Under the pieces are notes generated by a model. The model did not search any database. It saw only the letters and a list, made by a program, of their open reading frames with translations, and was not told where the DNA came from. Shown here piece after piece: positions 20,386-29,316 of a DNA stretch of 33,308 bases (within the stretch, counting starts at the first letter, position 1; each line of letters begins with the position of its first letter). Origin of the DNA: Haplosporangium gracile (Eukaryota; Mortierellomycota; Mortierellomycetes; Mortierellales; Mortierellaceae); NCBI GenBank assembly GCA_015499985.1, contig JAAAUF010000440.1:1-33308 (forward strand), written 5' to 3'. The position numbers were made by a program, and so were the translations under genes.

Positions 20386-22260
20386 CTAGAGACGCAGGGC
20401 TTGAACTGTCCTTCCAAAACCAACAGCAATCCAGTCAGGGCTGGCACTGGACCAGGCCAATTGGTTGACCTCGCCTCCCACATTCGCCGCACGGAAGGGT
20501 TCGTGCAAGACACGCGTCGATGGGGATGGAACCGGACTCTTGGCATTGCTATTCGACGCCGACTTGCTATGGTGGTAATCCAGCTCCTCCCGATCATGCT
20601 TTGACGGATTGACTTCCCAGATAAACACTTGATGGTCATCGCCTAGTAGTCATAAATATTTACAAGATGTGCTGTTAGCAATCTGCCTTTTTTTTTTTTT
20701 TTGGCGATAGACTTTCATCATGTCCTTTTGATTAAGTACACGGAAAAGGCGACCTACTGCCAGTGGCGATTTCAGTGCTGCCGATGGGGGACCATGCCAT
20801 ACAGTTGAGGGCTCCTTTGTGTCCACGCAGTTCAGAGACAGGGATGCCAGGGACACGAATATCCAAAATCTGAACACTGGAAGAATCCATATGAAACGTC
20901 GAAAGATAGTTGGTGTCGAGTTTGTTAAACGCAAGTCGAACAAGCGGCACTATAGGTTGAGCTCCTGCCTGCATGTTGGGACTTGATCCAGACATGGTCG
21001 GGCTCGACGAGGTGGTTTCGTAAATAATGGTTGAATGTTCCAATGCGCGGAGATCAAACATGCGCACGCTCCCGTCTGCTCCCACACTTGCAAAAATGTC
21101 AGCGTTGTTCCCCGCAAACGTCACGTCGTATACCTCCTTGTCGTGGGCAATCAGCTGGGTCTTCGCTTGGTTCGTCTCCACATTCCAGACTGTGCATGTT
21201 GTATCGATCGAGCTCGTGACAATTAACGCTGGGTCGTAGGTGTTCCAGTCGAACGACGTCAATGGCGCGCAAAAGTTTGCCTTTGTCTATCCGTCAAAAC
21301 AAAAAGAGAACGAAATAGCATAAGCAATGACGCTAGGGCTAATTGTTGAAAGCCGTATTTTGGTCCGCAATAATAACGCCGATAAACCAGGTTCTGAGAC
21401 AGGGGACATGAGGACATGAAGACAACGAAGCTTACATTGGCAAGAACAGCTCTCTGGGCAAGCTGTTGCTGAATGCCATGTGCAGGTCGTCTGCCTATCG
21501 TGTTGTTCCCAGAGCTGGTATTCTCCGTGTCCTCCTTTAGTTCCCACAATCGAAGGTAGTCTCCTGTTGTTGCCAGCAAATCAAACGATCGATGTCCGCC
21601 CTAATGATAGGATAGAATGTCGTTAGAAGACTGACTGATTGAAAAGTTTTCTTAATGCCAGTCTTTTGCTCTTGTTCACGACTAGTACGCATCATTGATT
21701 GGTACTTAGCCGCCCACGCTGATTTACTTACCTTGTAAGGTTCCCACTTGATCTTTGTAACAGGGTATTGTTGGTGGTTGGTCTCTGCAACAGGCACCCA
21801 GTCCGACATCGAGTTGGGGTTGTAGTCTCTCTCCTCGATACCCGCAAACTCTGGCAGCGTGATGATTTGAATCTACTCGTTCATTTGCACACATATGAGT
21901 ACTTCAAATGAGTTCAAGGCTGAACCTACACGACACGAGAGATCCTCTAACCAGACTGAGCCCCAGTGTGAAGAGCATGAGCAAGGCACAAACCTTGTTA
22001 CTGCCATCCTCGATGAAACTGCCAACGGCGAGTCGAAGTGCTTCGCGTTCGGTGGGCTGGTTTGACCAGTCGAGACCATAGACGGGCCAGGGTGCTGAGT
22101 AGTTGAGGATTTCTTTGCGCTGCTGTTGCTGCTGCTGCTGCCTGGAGGTTGGTGGAGGGATGGGAGTGGATGCTGGCGGGGACGAAGGGGAGGAGGAGGC
22201 GGAGAGAGAGTAACCTTGCCCGAAGCTTGTGGGACCTGATGCACTGTGTGGTGAAGCCAT
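20386..22260 (-). CDS. DCAF7: DCAF7/WDR68 (HAN11/AN11) WD-repeat adaptor
   Basis: This is the WDR68/DCAF7 propeller, a conserved adaptor that binds DYRK-type kinases and serves as a CUL4-DDB1 substrate receptor in animals. Exons are 22260-21994, 21872-21732, 21600-21436, 21286-20758 and 20642-20386. The introns measure 121, 131, 149 and 115 nt (phases 0, 0, 0, 1), and the protein is 452 aa. Family hallmarks are SAPWPVYGLDWS and LRLAVGSFIEDGSNK near the start, then YPVTKIKWEP, LLATTGDYLRLWEL, FDWNTYDPALIVTSSIDTTC and DKEVYDVTFAG. FASVGADGSVRMFDLRALEH follows, and the fourth join restores SDDHQVFIWEV before the terminal EVNQLAWSSASPDWIAVGFG. It is about 110 residues longer than the animal protein. 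The extra length is mainly a Ser/Pro/Gln-rich N-terminal extension with a seven-Gln run, a Ser-rich insert near SSSPTMSGSSPN and a linker after SDDHQVFIWEV. It is head-to-head with MPDU1. Confidence 0.92.
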
Positions 22261-22637
22261 GAGTTGTTGTTTGTTGTTTATAGGTGGTGTTCTGTGTTGT
22301 CGTTCCTCTATGTGTTTGTGATCTAGTATGTGAGTGTCTTGAGTTCAGTTGTGGTCGGGGCGGTTGTCTATGGTAGTGGTATTGTTGGGAGCTGGTTGTT
22401 GAAGGGGCTGCTTCTTCACGTTCACACAGTTCATGTGACTGTCGTGTTGGGTGGCCAGCAGCGACTGGACGCGAGGACGAGAACGAGAAGAGAGAGGAGC
22501 ACAAGGCAAACGGATAACAATTAGAAGACAAAAGCGACGAATCTTGCCCTTCTCTTTCTCCTCTTTTGTTACTCTTCATACTTCACACTTCACACTTCAC
22601 ACTTCATATTTCACACTTCACAATCGACCCTCCCACT
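22261..22637. promoter_or_regulatory. Shared promoter region of DCAF7 and MPDU1
   Basis: These 377 bp separate divergent start codons. On the MPDU1 side a short tandem repeat of cttcacac-type units at about 22573-22622 forms a pyrimidine- and CA-rich leader ending 16 nt before the ATG. No clear TATA box was found. Confidence 0.5.
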
Positions 22638-23465
22638 ATGCACTTGCCATACTTCCTGAAGGCTCCCGCCGTCGCCATCATCGGCGACACCTGCTACACA
22701 ACCCTCATCGAGGACTTCAACTACACCCACGTCCCCTGTATCAAGTACGCCATTTCAAAGGGGCTCGGTCTCGGAATCGTCGCCGGTGGTGCCATCGTCA
22801 AAGTGCCCCAGATCATCAAGATCGTCCAGGCCCGCTCCACCAAAGGCATCTCCTTCTACGCCTACATGCTTGAGACCCTCGCCTGCGTCATCTCCCTCGC
22901 CTACAACGTCCGCCGCAACAACCCCATCTCCACTTACGGCGAGACCTTCTTCGTCACCCTCCAGAATCTCGCTATCCTCGGACTCATGCTCCGCTACAGC
23001 GGCAAGAACATCACCGCCTTCATCATCCTCTCCTCCTTCTTGTTCTTTGGTAGCATTCTCGGCAGGACCGCAGAGCACCTTTTGGCCGATGGCACCATTG
23101 TCCAGTCCGCCTTGGTCTCTATGGACGTCCTTGTCCTCTTGCAGACCGCCACCATTCCTATCAACGTGGTCTCCAAGGTCCCTCAGGTTGTTGAGAACTA
23201 CAAGAACAGCAGCACAGGACAGCTCTCGGCCTTCACCATCTTCAACTACTTTGCAGGATCGCTCGCCCGTGTCTACACCACCCTGACCGAGGTCGACGAC
23301 AATGTCATTCTCTCTGGATTCCTCCTCAGCACTTTGTTCAACTGTATCCTCGCCTTGCAGATGGCTCTTTACTGGAACAACACTCCTGCTCACTCCAAGG
23401 TCAAGAGTGAGAAGGGCGATGGCTCTTCTTCCGAGACCAAGAAACGTGTCAAGAAGCTCGATTGA
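22638..23465 (+). CDS. MPDU1: Mannose-P-dolichol utilization protein MPDU1
   Basis: MPDU1 (Lec35) is an ER multi-spanning membrane protein of the PQ-loop family. It is needed to use dolichol-phosphate mannose and glucose in N-glycan, O-mannose and GPI-anchor synthesis. A single exon of 275 aa contains both PQ-loop repeats: IVKVPQIIKIVQARSTKGIS at about 53-72 and VVSKVPQVVENYKNSSTGQL at about 175-195. Around them are several hydrophobic segments (for example NLAILGLMLRY and ITAFIILSSFLFFGSIL), fitting seven spans. The C terminus is Lys-rich and ends KKRVKKLD, an ER-retention-like basic tail. The start MHLPYFL is the first ATG after a repeat-rich leader. Codons are strongly C-ending, suggesting good expression. 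The TGA stop is followed in the same frame by 143 further sense codons (see the next entry), which is unusual. Confidence 0.93.
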   Translation: MHLPYFLKAPAVAIIGDTCYTTLIEDFNYTHVPCIKYAISKGLGLGIVAGGAIVKVPQIIKIVQARSTKGISFYAYMLETLACVISLAYNVRRNNPISTYGETFFVTLQNLAILGLMLRYSGKNITAFIILSSFLFFGSILGRTAEHLLADGTIVQSALVSMDVLVLLQTATIPINVVSKVPQVVENYKNSSTGQLSAFTIFNYFAGSLARVYTTLTEVDDNVILSGFLLSTLFNCILALQMALYWNNTPAHSKVKSEKGDGSSSETKKRVKKLD

Positions 23466-23492
23466 GACGGGTGGTCCAGTGGTCGGTCAAGG

Positions 23493-23897
23493 ATGGAGAG
23501 GATGATACAACGAGGAAGATCAATGCTCCGGGCATCACCATGGAGGAGAGGAGGAGGAGGTGATAGCATTGGAGGCGAGTTTTCAGATGAAGATGACGGA
23601 GGGCAATTGGAGGAAAGGCGATCCAGGACGCGGTCAAGGACCATGCACAAATCACGGTGGCAGAGAGGGTTGGTCTTACAGGTGGGGAGGATGAGATTGA
23701 GAAGAGTGATGGTGGTTGTAGGAGTGTTGGGTTGGATGAGTCTGCAATGGCTGGTATGGAAGTGGATGACAGAAATTCAGTTTGAGGGTGCGCGGGATCG
23801 ATTCTTGCGACGACATGGACCGTATTTTGACCACATCCCCGCCAAGCCAAGCCTTGTTAGTAGTGGAACTAGCAACCTTGTACTCGAAGTTGAATGA
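23493..23897 (+). CDS. Small single-pass protein directly after MPDU1
   Basis: An ATG 27 nt after the MPDU1 TGA opens a 134-aa frame in the same phase as MPDU1, so one TGA alone separates them. The product has an Arg/Gly-rich N terminus (MERMIQRGRSMLRAS), an acidic patch (EFSDEDDGGQLEE) and an Arg/Ser patch (RRSRTRSRT). A strong hydrophobic helix (VMVVVGVLGWMSLQWLVW) follows, then a Tyr/His-containing C terminus (FLRRHGPYFDHIPAKP). No family is recognised. Codons here (AGG, GGA, AGA) differ from the C-ending codons of MPDU1, so it looks like a separate reading unit and not an eroded MPDU1 end. Options are a second cistron on the MPDU1 messenger, a readthrough extension, an independent gene with a promoter inside MPDU1, or a chance open frame in the 3' UTR. 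Confidence 0.42.
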   Translation: MERMIQRGRSMLRASPWRRGGGGDSIGGEFSDEDDGGQLEERRSRTRSRTMHKSRWQRGLVLQVGRMRLRRVMVVVGVLGWMSLQWLVWKWMTEIQFEGARDRFLRRHGPYFDHIPAKPSLVSSGTSNLVLEVE

Positions 23898-24155
23898 AGC
23901 ATCATGTATCAATATAGCACAATGCATTAATGCGCGATTTTCTCTGGAACCCCTTTGTACTGGGAGACGACACTGCTCCACTGTTATTACCCGTGAGTTG
24001 GCGGCGCATATCAGATTTTTTGGTTAGTGTCTCTCTTCGTTTAGTATTCACGTTTGCATCTTTCTTTCCTTCACACACATCACTCTACACTCATTCATTG
24101 AACAAACGCTCGACTTACATTAACTCATTCAACAGCCAACATACTAATACCGTCT

Positions 24156-26473
24156 ATGGACACTGCCACGTATCACTTTGACTCTCCTGCTCAGTTCTTT
24201 GAAGGTCCGTTTCACTCTCTTGAACCGCGCAAAGACCGTTATCTTGTTGAGCCGGCCATTTTCCCTTCCCTCACACCTTTAGACACGGTCGTTCTTTCTT
24301 TTTCACATGCATTATAGAACTTAAGGGCATCCTTGAGAGAAAAGGCGCCTATGACAGTCCCGCGTCCCAGGTGAATGCTTACCTTTCCCTCATGGTTCAT
24401 TACCAAGGTAAATAATTCATCTGAGCCCGCAATTGTCCGTGTCGCTCATAGACATAAACTGTCACTCTTATAAACCCCTCTCCGCCATGCCCAACTTTTC
24501 ATAGACGAGTTTTTGGATGAGTCGGACCAGGATTTGGTATACTGCTGCTATAACCTTTTTGATTCGGATGTCTTTCATCGAAATACTGAGGTGGTAACTC
24601 GGTCCATTATTGATCGGGCAGTTGAGGTTCGTGCACTGACTTATTTTCCTGTTGTTCGTGTACGCTATCTGCCATTGATCTACCACTTAGAGGCGTAGTC
24701 TCCTCACTTTTTCGTGTCGTTTTCACCGATACAGATGCCAATTAGTCAGGAAAACACACAATATATTACCTAACGCTTATACTTGTTTATTTACATATTT
24801 ATCGCAAAGTAGAGCTCAGATGACGAAGACATGCGGATCACATATCATGTATTACTGCACGCTGGCAAGGAGTTGCCCAGAATCTATCGCTGGATGTTCA
24901 GGAATGAGTTCTTTAGCAAACTTAAGGATCAGATTCAACACCAGGAAGGTACGTCACCTACCCAGCACAAGACAGCTTTAGAAGGGTAATGCCATGAAGC
25001 TCGTGGACTTACCATGTACATTATTTATTTACATTTGGTCCATAGGAACGAGGATACAACTGATTGCTATCGCCCTGATGTACGAGATGTGCAGGATACA
25101 GACACTGAAGGAGAGTGACTTGGGTAAGCACAAATATGTCGTCTCAAGGAACCTAGTAATGACATCACAGGCTATTGACCTCAAATGAGACGTTTTGCCA
25201 ATATTTCCTTTTTGAAATACATATTAGCATTGGCGGACGAAACCTTCTTGAATTATCTTTTGGACCTTGTTGAACACACCAGAACCGATGATGCAGAGCA
25301 ACTGAATTACGGCGCTATCAAACTGCTTCTAGTCTTCAACGAACAATACATGCTCCATACCTCCAGTCGGCCTCATCATACCAAGTTAGGAACGACATTC
25401 GCCTACAGCGGGAATCCATTGCTTACAGTATTAACAGATCGGCTTGGGCGCAGTGCGACGTTTGGCGAAAACTTGATCTTTATGTTGAATCGTGCAGGTA
25501 TGAACACCTTCACTTCTTGACATTGCTACTTTTCGCGTCTCGTGCGCGCGCGTGCACCAGGCAACAGCCCACTTATTAATTACAACTTGTTCAATTATAA
25601 CTCCATTGATTAGAGGAAACAGCGCTGCAGATGCTGATTTTGAAGATTTTGTATTTGCTGTTCACAAGCCCAAGCTTATATGAGTTCTTTTACACAAACG
25701 ATCTCCACGTCCTGGTAGATGTTGTTGTTCGAGAGCTTTGGGACTTACCCGAAGAGGAAGAAAGTCTTCGACATGCCTACCTCCGCGTCATGGGTCCGCT
25801 TTTGACCAACACGCAACTCAAGAGCGCTACCTATAAGAGAGCCGAGATTGTGCGTCTGCTTCGAGAACTGGGAGGCGGCGATCTGGACTCTACACTTCGG
25901 AGACAGCTTCAGGAACAGCAGCTTCGAGAGCAATTGTTGGAACAGCAACGAGCTTTGGGCGCCAACTTTACGTACAGGGATCGAGAAAGTAGTTCGTCTC
26001 TCTTGCCACGGTGGGCGTCTGATCGTAGTGCCTGTTCTAGTCCTGTTCTCTCTTTTGAGGTGGAGGAGAAGAAGCGGGGGGTGGGACGAAGTAAGCTGTC
26101 GATGGTTGAGTGCAGCTCGGATTCGCTCAAAGTACCAGGACAGGACGAGGCGGCAGAGTCCTTGAGACAGCATTTGGAGCATCAACAGGAACTTGTTTCA
26201 TCGCCGATAGACGAGAATCCGCTTCAAATCGAGGTCCCTACAGTGGAATACGAATCAGGTCGACAACCGTACAACAACATCTCACACTCCTCGCAAAGGG
26301 CAGCTAGTCCGACCACACAACGACTGGTGGAACGAGTGCTACGGGAATGGCTGGACAACGAGATGAAGAATGGCGCGGGTACTACAGGACATGGACTCTC
26401 TGTCCGAGGAGTGACTGACGGATACTCGACCGAAGCAGCAGACGGACGGATTGCGATCCCAGTCGCTCAATAG
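24156..26473 (+). CDS. LDB17: SPIN90/Ldb17/Dip1-type Arp2/3 regulator
   Basis: This is a fungal member of the SPIN90/Ldb17/Dip1 family (the leucine-rich domain formerly called DUF2013). The family activates Arp2/3 without a mother filament, seeding the first linear actin filaments at endocytic patches. Seven exons give 534 aa: 24156-24204, 24318-24407, 24505-24626, 24813-24948, 25046-25123, 25228-25497 and 25614-26473. Intron phases are 1, 1, 0, 1, 1, 1. The all-helical core is visible in order: [132 protein letters not shown] and [12 protein letters not shown]. The last 200 residues are a Gln/Ser-rich tail with a helix ([15 protein letters not shown]) and no Pro-rich SH3-binding arrays. No N-terminal SH3 domain is present, as in other fungal members. 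The first ATG gives [16 protein letters not shown]. Confidence 0.88.
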
Positions 26474-26665
26474 TCAGCGACATTGAATAAAGTTGGTGGC
26501 GCTCAAACATTTCCCTTTCATTCCATTCAGCCGTCCCTGAGTCACGTGTAATTGTTTTTCAGCTTCTTTTTTTTTTTTTTTTTCTCGGCACTGGCTCTCA
26601 ACTCCAAAGTTGTACTTTTTTATCCTTCGCTAATCTACTTCACCAGACACATCAGCAAAGCAATC

Positions 26666-27741
26666 ATGACCGCAGAACAACACATCTCAGAGCACATGGC
26701 CAACCTGTCGGTTCAGGATTCGGAGCACCTGGAGGAGCTGATCGAATGTGCCCGTTACGGCGAGTTGGAGGAGATCCAGGCCGTTGTTCAGACCTCAGGA
26801 CCCGAGAAGGCCAAGGTGCTCTTGTCCCACAAGGGTGACTATGGCAAGACCCCCCTCCATATGGCCGCCGCCAACGGTCACCTCGGTAAGCCAAATGAAG
26901 ACAGAAGTTGAAAGCCAAAATGGAGAGGAATGCAGTGGCCAGGAGTTTTGGGGTGACGATCATCATGGATACTACTAGCATTTGCACATTAGAAGTGAGA
27001 AAAAGGTGCAATGATACTGGACGGTCGCTTCTGGAACAGTCAAAATTACAGCCGAGAGGAGACTTCAGCAAACCGATCAAATGGAAAACCTGCAAGCAGA
27101 TTGGAAGACTGGCTATCAGTGTCTGTATCGACTGGGTTTTTGCCTCTTGGCAAAGACATTTGACCACCTCATGCATTTCTTCTAGAGACAGTCATTTTAC
27201 TCACACGATTCTGTGTTCTCTACTACTTTTATTTCATGCAAATAGATGTTGTTGAATACTTGATTACGATTATTTCACCAGAGGCTGTCAACATTCAGAA
27301 CGATCAGGGAAATACTGCACTTCACTGGGCTGCTACCAACGGACACGCCAAGGTCGTCGAGACTTTGATCACCAAGGGAAAGGCTGACTACAAGGTAAAG
27401 CTTGGATGCCTCTCTTGTTCGATCAGCTGGGCATTTGGTGGCCTCCTAGCTTGATTCGATTAATTGGCAGGATACAACAGCAATCCTAACGAACGATTCA
27501 TTGTTATCTTCCACGATATAACAAATAATAGCTCAAGAACGCTGCCGGTCATACTGCCATGTTGGAGGCCGAGATGAACGAGCGCGAGCAGGTTGTCGCT
27601 TGGATGTTGATCAATACTGAGTTGGAGGAGGAGATCAAGGAAGGAAACGATGACGATGATGAGGATGATGAGTCTTCGTCTTCATCGGATGAGGAGGAGG
27701 AGGAGAAGAAGCAGATTGAGGGATCTTCAACAAAAGCATAG
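26666..27741 (+). CDS. YAR1: Ankyrin-repeat ribosomal chaperone YAR1
   Basis: YAR1 is a small ankyrin protein that in yeast escorts ribosomal protein uS3 (Rps3) to the pre-40S particle. Exons are 26666-26885, 27246-27394 and 27532-27741 (phases 1 and 0), giving 192 aa against about 200 in yeast. The N-terminal helix has LEELIECARYGELEEIQAVV. Ankyrin repeats follow: YGKTPLHMAAANGHL, completed across intron 1 by DVVEYLI, then QGNTALHWAATNGHAKVVE and AAGHTAMLEAEMNEREQVV. The C terminus is acidic and Ser-rich (NDDDDEDDESSSSSDEEEEE), as expected for a chaperone of a basic ribosomal protein. Intron 1 is 360 nt and holds nothing recognisable. The start is the ATG of MTAEQHISEHM; upstream in-frame sequence is T-rich leader. 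Other short ankyrin proteins are possible, but the length and acidic tail favour YAR1. Confidence 0.85.
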
Positions 27742-28403
27742 ATGTGAAGGAAATCAGGACGCTGGATATTTAAACGGGATTCATGATACAAGAATAAAAC
27801 AGCATAATAAAGGGTAAAAACATCATCAGCATTCTTTCCCATGTCGTTTGTGAGATGATGAGCGAAGGAGGGAGCATGTGCGAGGGTTGCTCTTTTTCTT
27901 TGTGGACCATGGAAATTCATTCATTTTAAAAGCATGTTCCCATAGTCTTGTAAACGCAGAGTGTGTTTACAGCAGTTTAATTAATGATGGAAATATCATT
28001 CACTCAGGTGTCACTGACCGCCGCCAGTGCGCTGCTTCGCCACCAAACGACAGCCGCTACTTATACTTTTTTTTTTCGCTCCGAGTCCCGAGACCATATC
28101 TCGGGTTCCGCAGGAAGGGGGCCTCGTTGGTTGTCAGCGCCCCCGTATTCTCGCGCGTCAGAGTTGATTTTTTTATCTTACGGATCTGCCAAAAGAAGAA
28201 GCTCCTCACTCTCCTTGCATGCATAACAAGCAGTCACTCCCTCTCTAATCCCGTGAGCTCGGGCGTTCGGCAAAGTGTGTATGTTTTCCTCACGCCATCC
28301 ATTCCATTCTCAACCTTTTTTTTTTCACTCACTCCCTTGCATTCCTTGTGCGCTCACTCATTCCTTTCCACCTCGTCAAGCTTACACATACTTCAGTAAC
28401 ACC
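27742..28403. other. Intergenic region
   Basis: The left end is the YAR1 3' region with AATAAA at 27793-27798. The middle has a 173-codon open frame (27878-28399) that is T-rich and unlike protein in composition. The last 150 nt are a C/T-rich leader for the 91-aa gene. No exon is supported. Confidence 0.5.
27793..27798 (+). terminator. Polyadenylation signal of YAR1
   Basis: AATAAA lies 52 nt after the YAR1 stop, followed by further A-rich sequence (ataataaagg). Confidence 0.5.
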
Positions 28404-29120
28404 ATGCAAAAGCTCAATCTCAACAAGCCTTCCCATATCATGCTCTGCTGGTAAACCACAACAACTTCATGCACAACAACACAGCAGCGCAGTACATGAA
28501 TAAACCAACCCTCATGTTTTTTTAGCGTTTCATAAGAACTAACATTGAAAAACTTGTGCTTGCTGTTTTTTCTCCCACTATCGAAATTGAATGTTGAATA
28601 TTACCTAGGGCTGGATTAACCATTAGTAAGTTCCAGCAAGCGCGTGTATCACACACCTTAATCGTCAGATTGGCGGATCAAATCCCTGTCATCTGCTCCT
28701 CAATTCAACCCACAAAAAGTTAACCAAGACGCGTTCGGTTTCTCTTTTTTTGTTTTCCTATGATCCTATGATCCTATCATCTAGCGGGAGCACTGGTCTA
28801 CAATGTGACAAAGAACACCATCTACATCCGTAAACGTGAACACGCAACTCCTTCCGAGACTATCCCCACCAAGGCTAATCAATTGTCATGTACGTCATTT
28901 ACTTTGCTTGATTGATAACCGTGTAGAAGGTGTACTTTGTATATACACTATATTAGCCAAGGTGAATAATCAACTACTACGTTTCTAACGTGCCTTATTT
29001 TTGGACGCAATAGGGGAGGAGAGGATCGCACAGGATGAAGCCAACGCGGCCAAGAAGGGTTACAAGGTCGATTACCGTGGCATTCACGAGACCACAGCAG
29101 CAGAAGCAAAGGATGTTTAA
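28404..29120 (+). CDS. Small single-pass membrane protein, 91 aa
   Basis: Four short exons, 28404-28450, 28609-28625, 28785-28889 and 29014-29120, join in phases 2, 1, 1 into one 91-aa frame ending in TAA. Introns are 158, 159 and 124 nt with standard GT and AG borders. Exon 2 is only 17 nt. The product starts MQKLNLNKPSHIMLC, followed by a hydrophobic segment formed across the microexon (IMLCWAGLTITGALVYNV). Then come a basic flank (YIRKREH), a linker and a charged helical C terminus (WEERIAQDEANAAKKGYK, then DYRGIHETTAAEAKDV). The layout of a short N terminus, one membrane span and a charged soluble tail is typical of small mitochondrial or ER membrane proteins, but I do not recognise the family. 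AATAAA begins immediately after the stop. It is convergent with the WRKY-like gene, 196 bp apart. Confidence 0.72.
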
Positions 29121-29316
29121 AATAAAAAGCCAGAAAACCTAAAAAAAAAACTTACAAAACCACATCAAAAGCCATTTTCCTTTTTGTATTTTTCTTTCAT
29201 CCGCGTTTTTATGATACAATACAAGAAATGAAAATAGGGGTTAAATAATTGGGCAATTGGGCGATCGGACATGGCATTTTTTTTTTTTCTCCCCATGCTT
29301 TGGCGAGAAATTTGCT

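Noticed and set aside
22573..22622. CRISPR-like short repeats upstream of MPDU1
   Set aside because: Contiguous 8-10 nt microsatellite-type units without spacers in a eukaryotic leader.
22755..23393. 212-codon open frame antisense to MPDU1
   Set aside because: It mirrors the C-ending codons of MPDU1 and reads as Asp/Glu/Gly-rich sequence; the sense protein has clear PQ-loop motifs.
27878..28399. 173-codon plus-strand frame before the 91-aa gene
   Set aside because: T-rich, low complexity near its end, and it overlaps the leader of the downstream gene; no recognisable domain.
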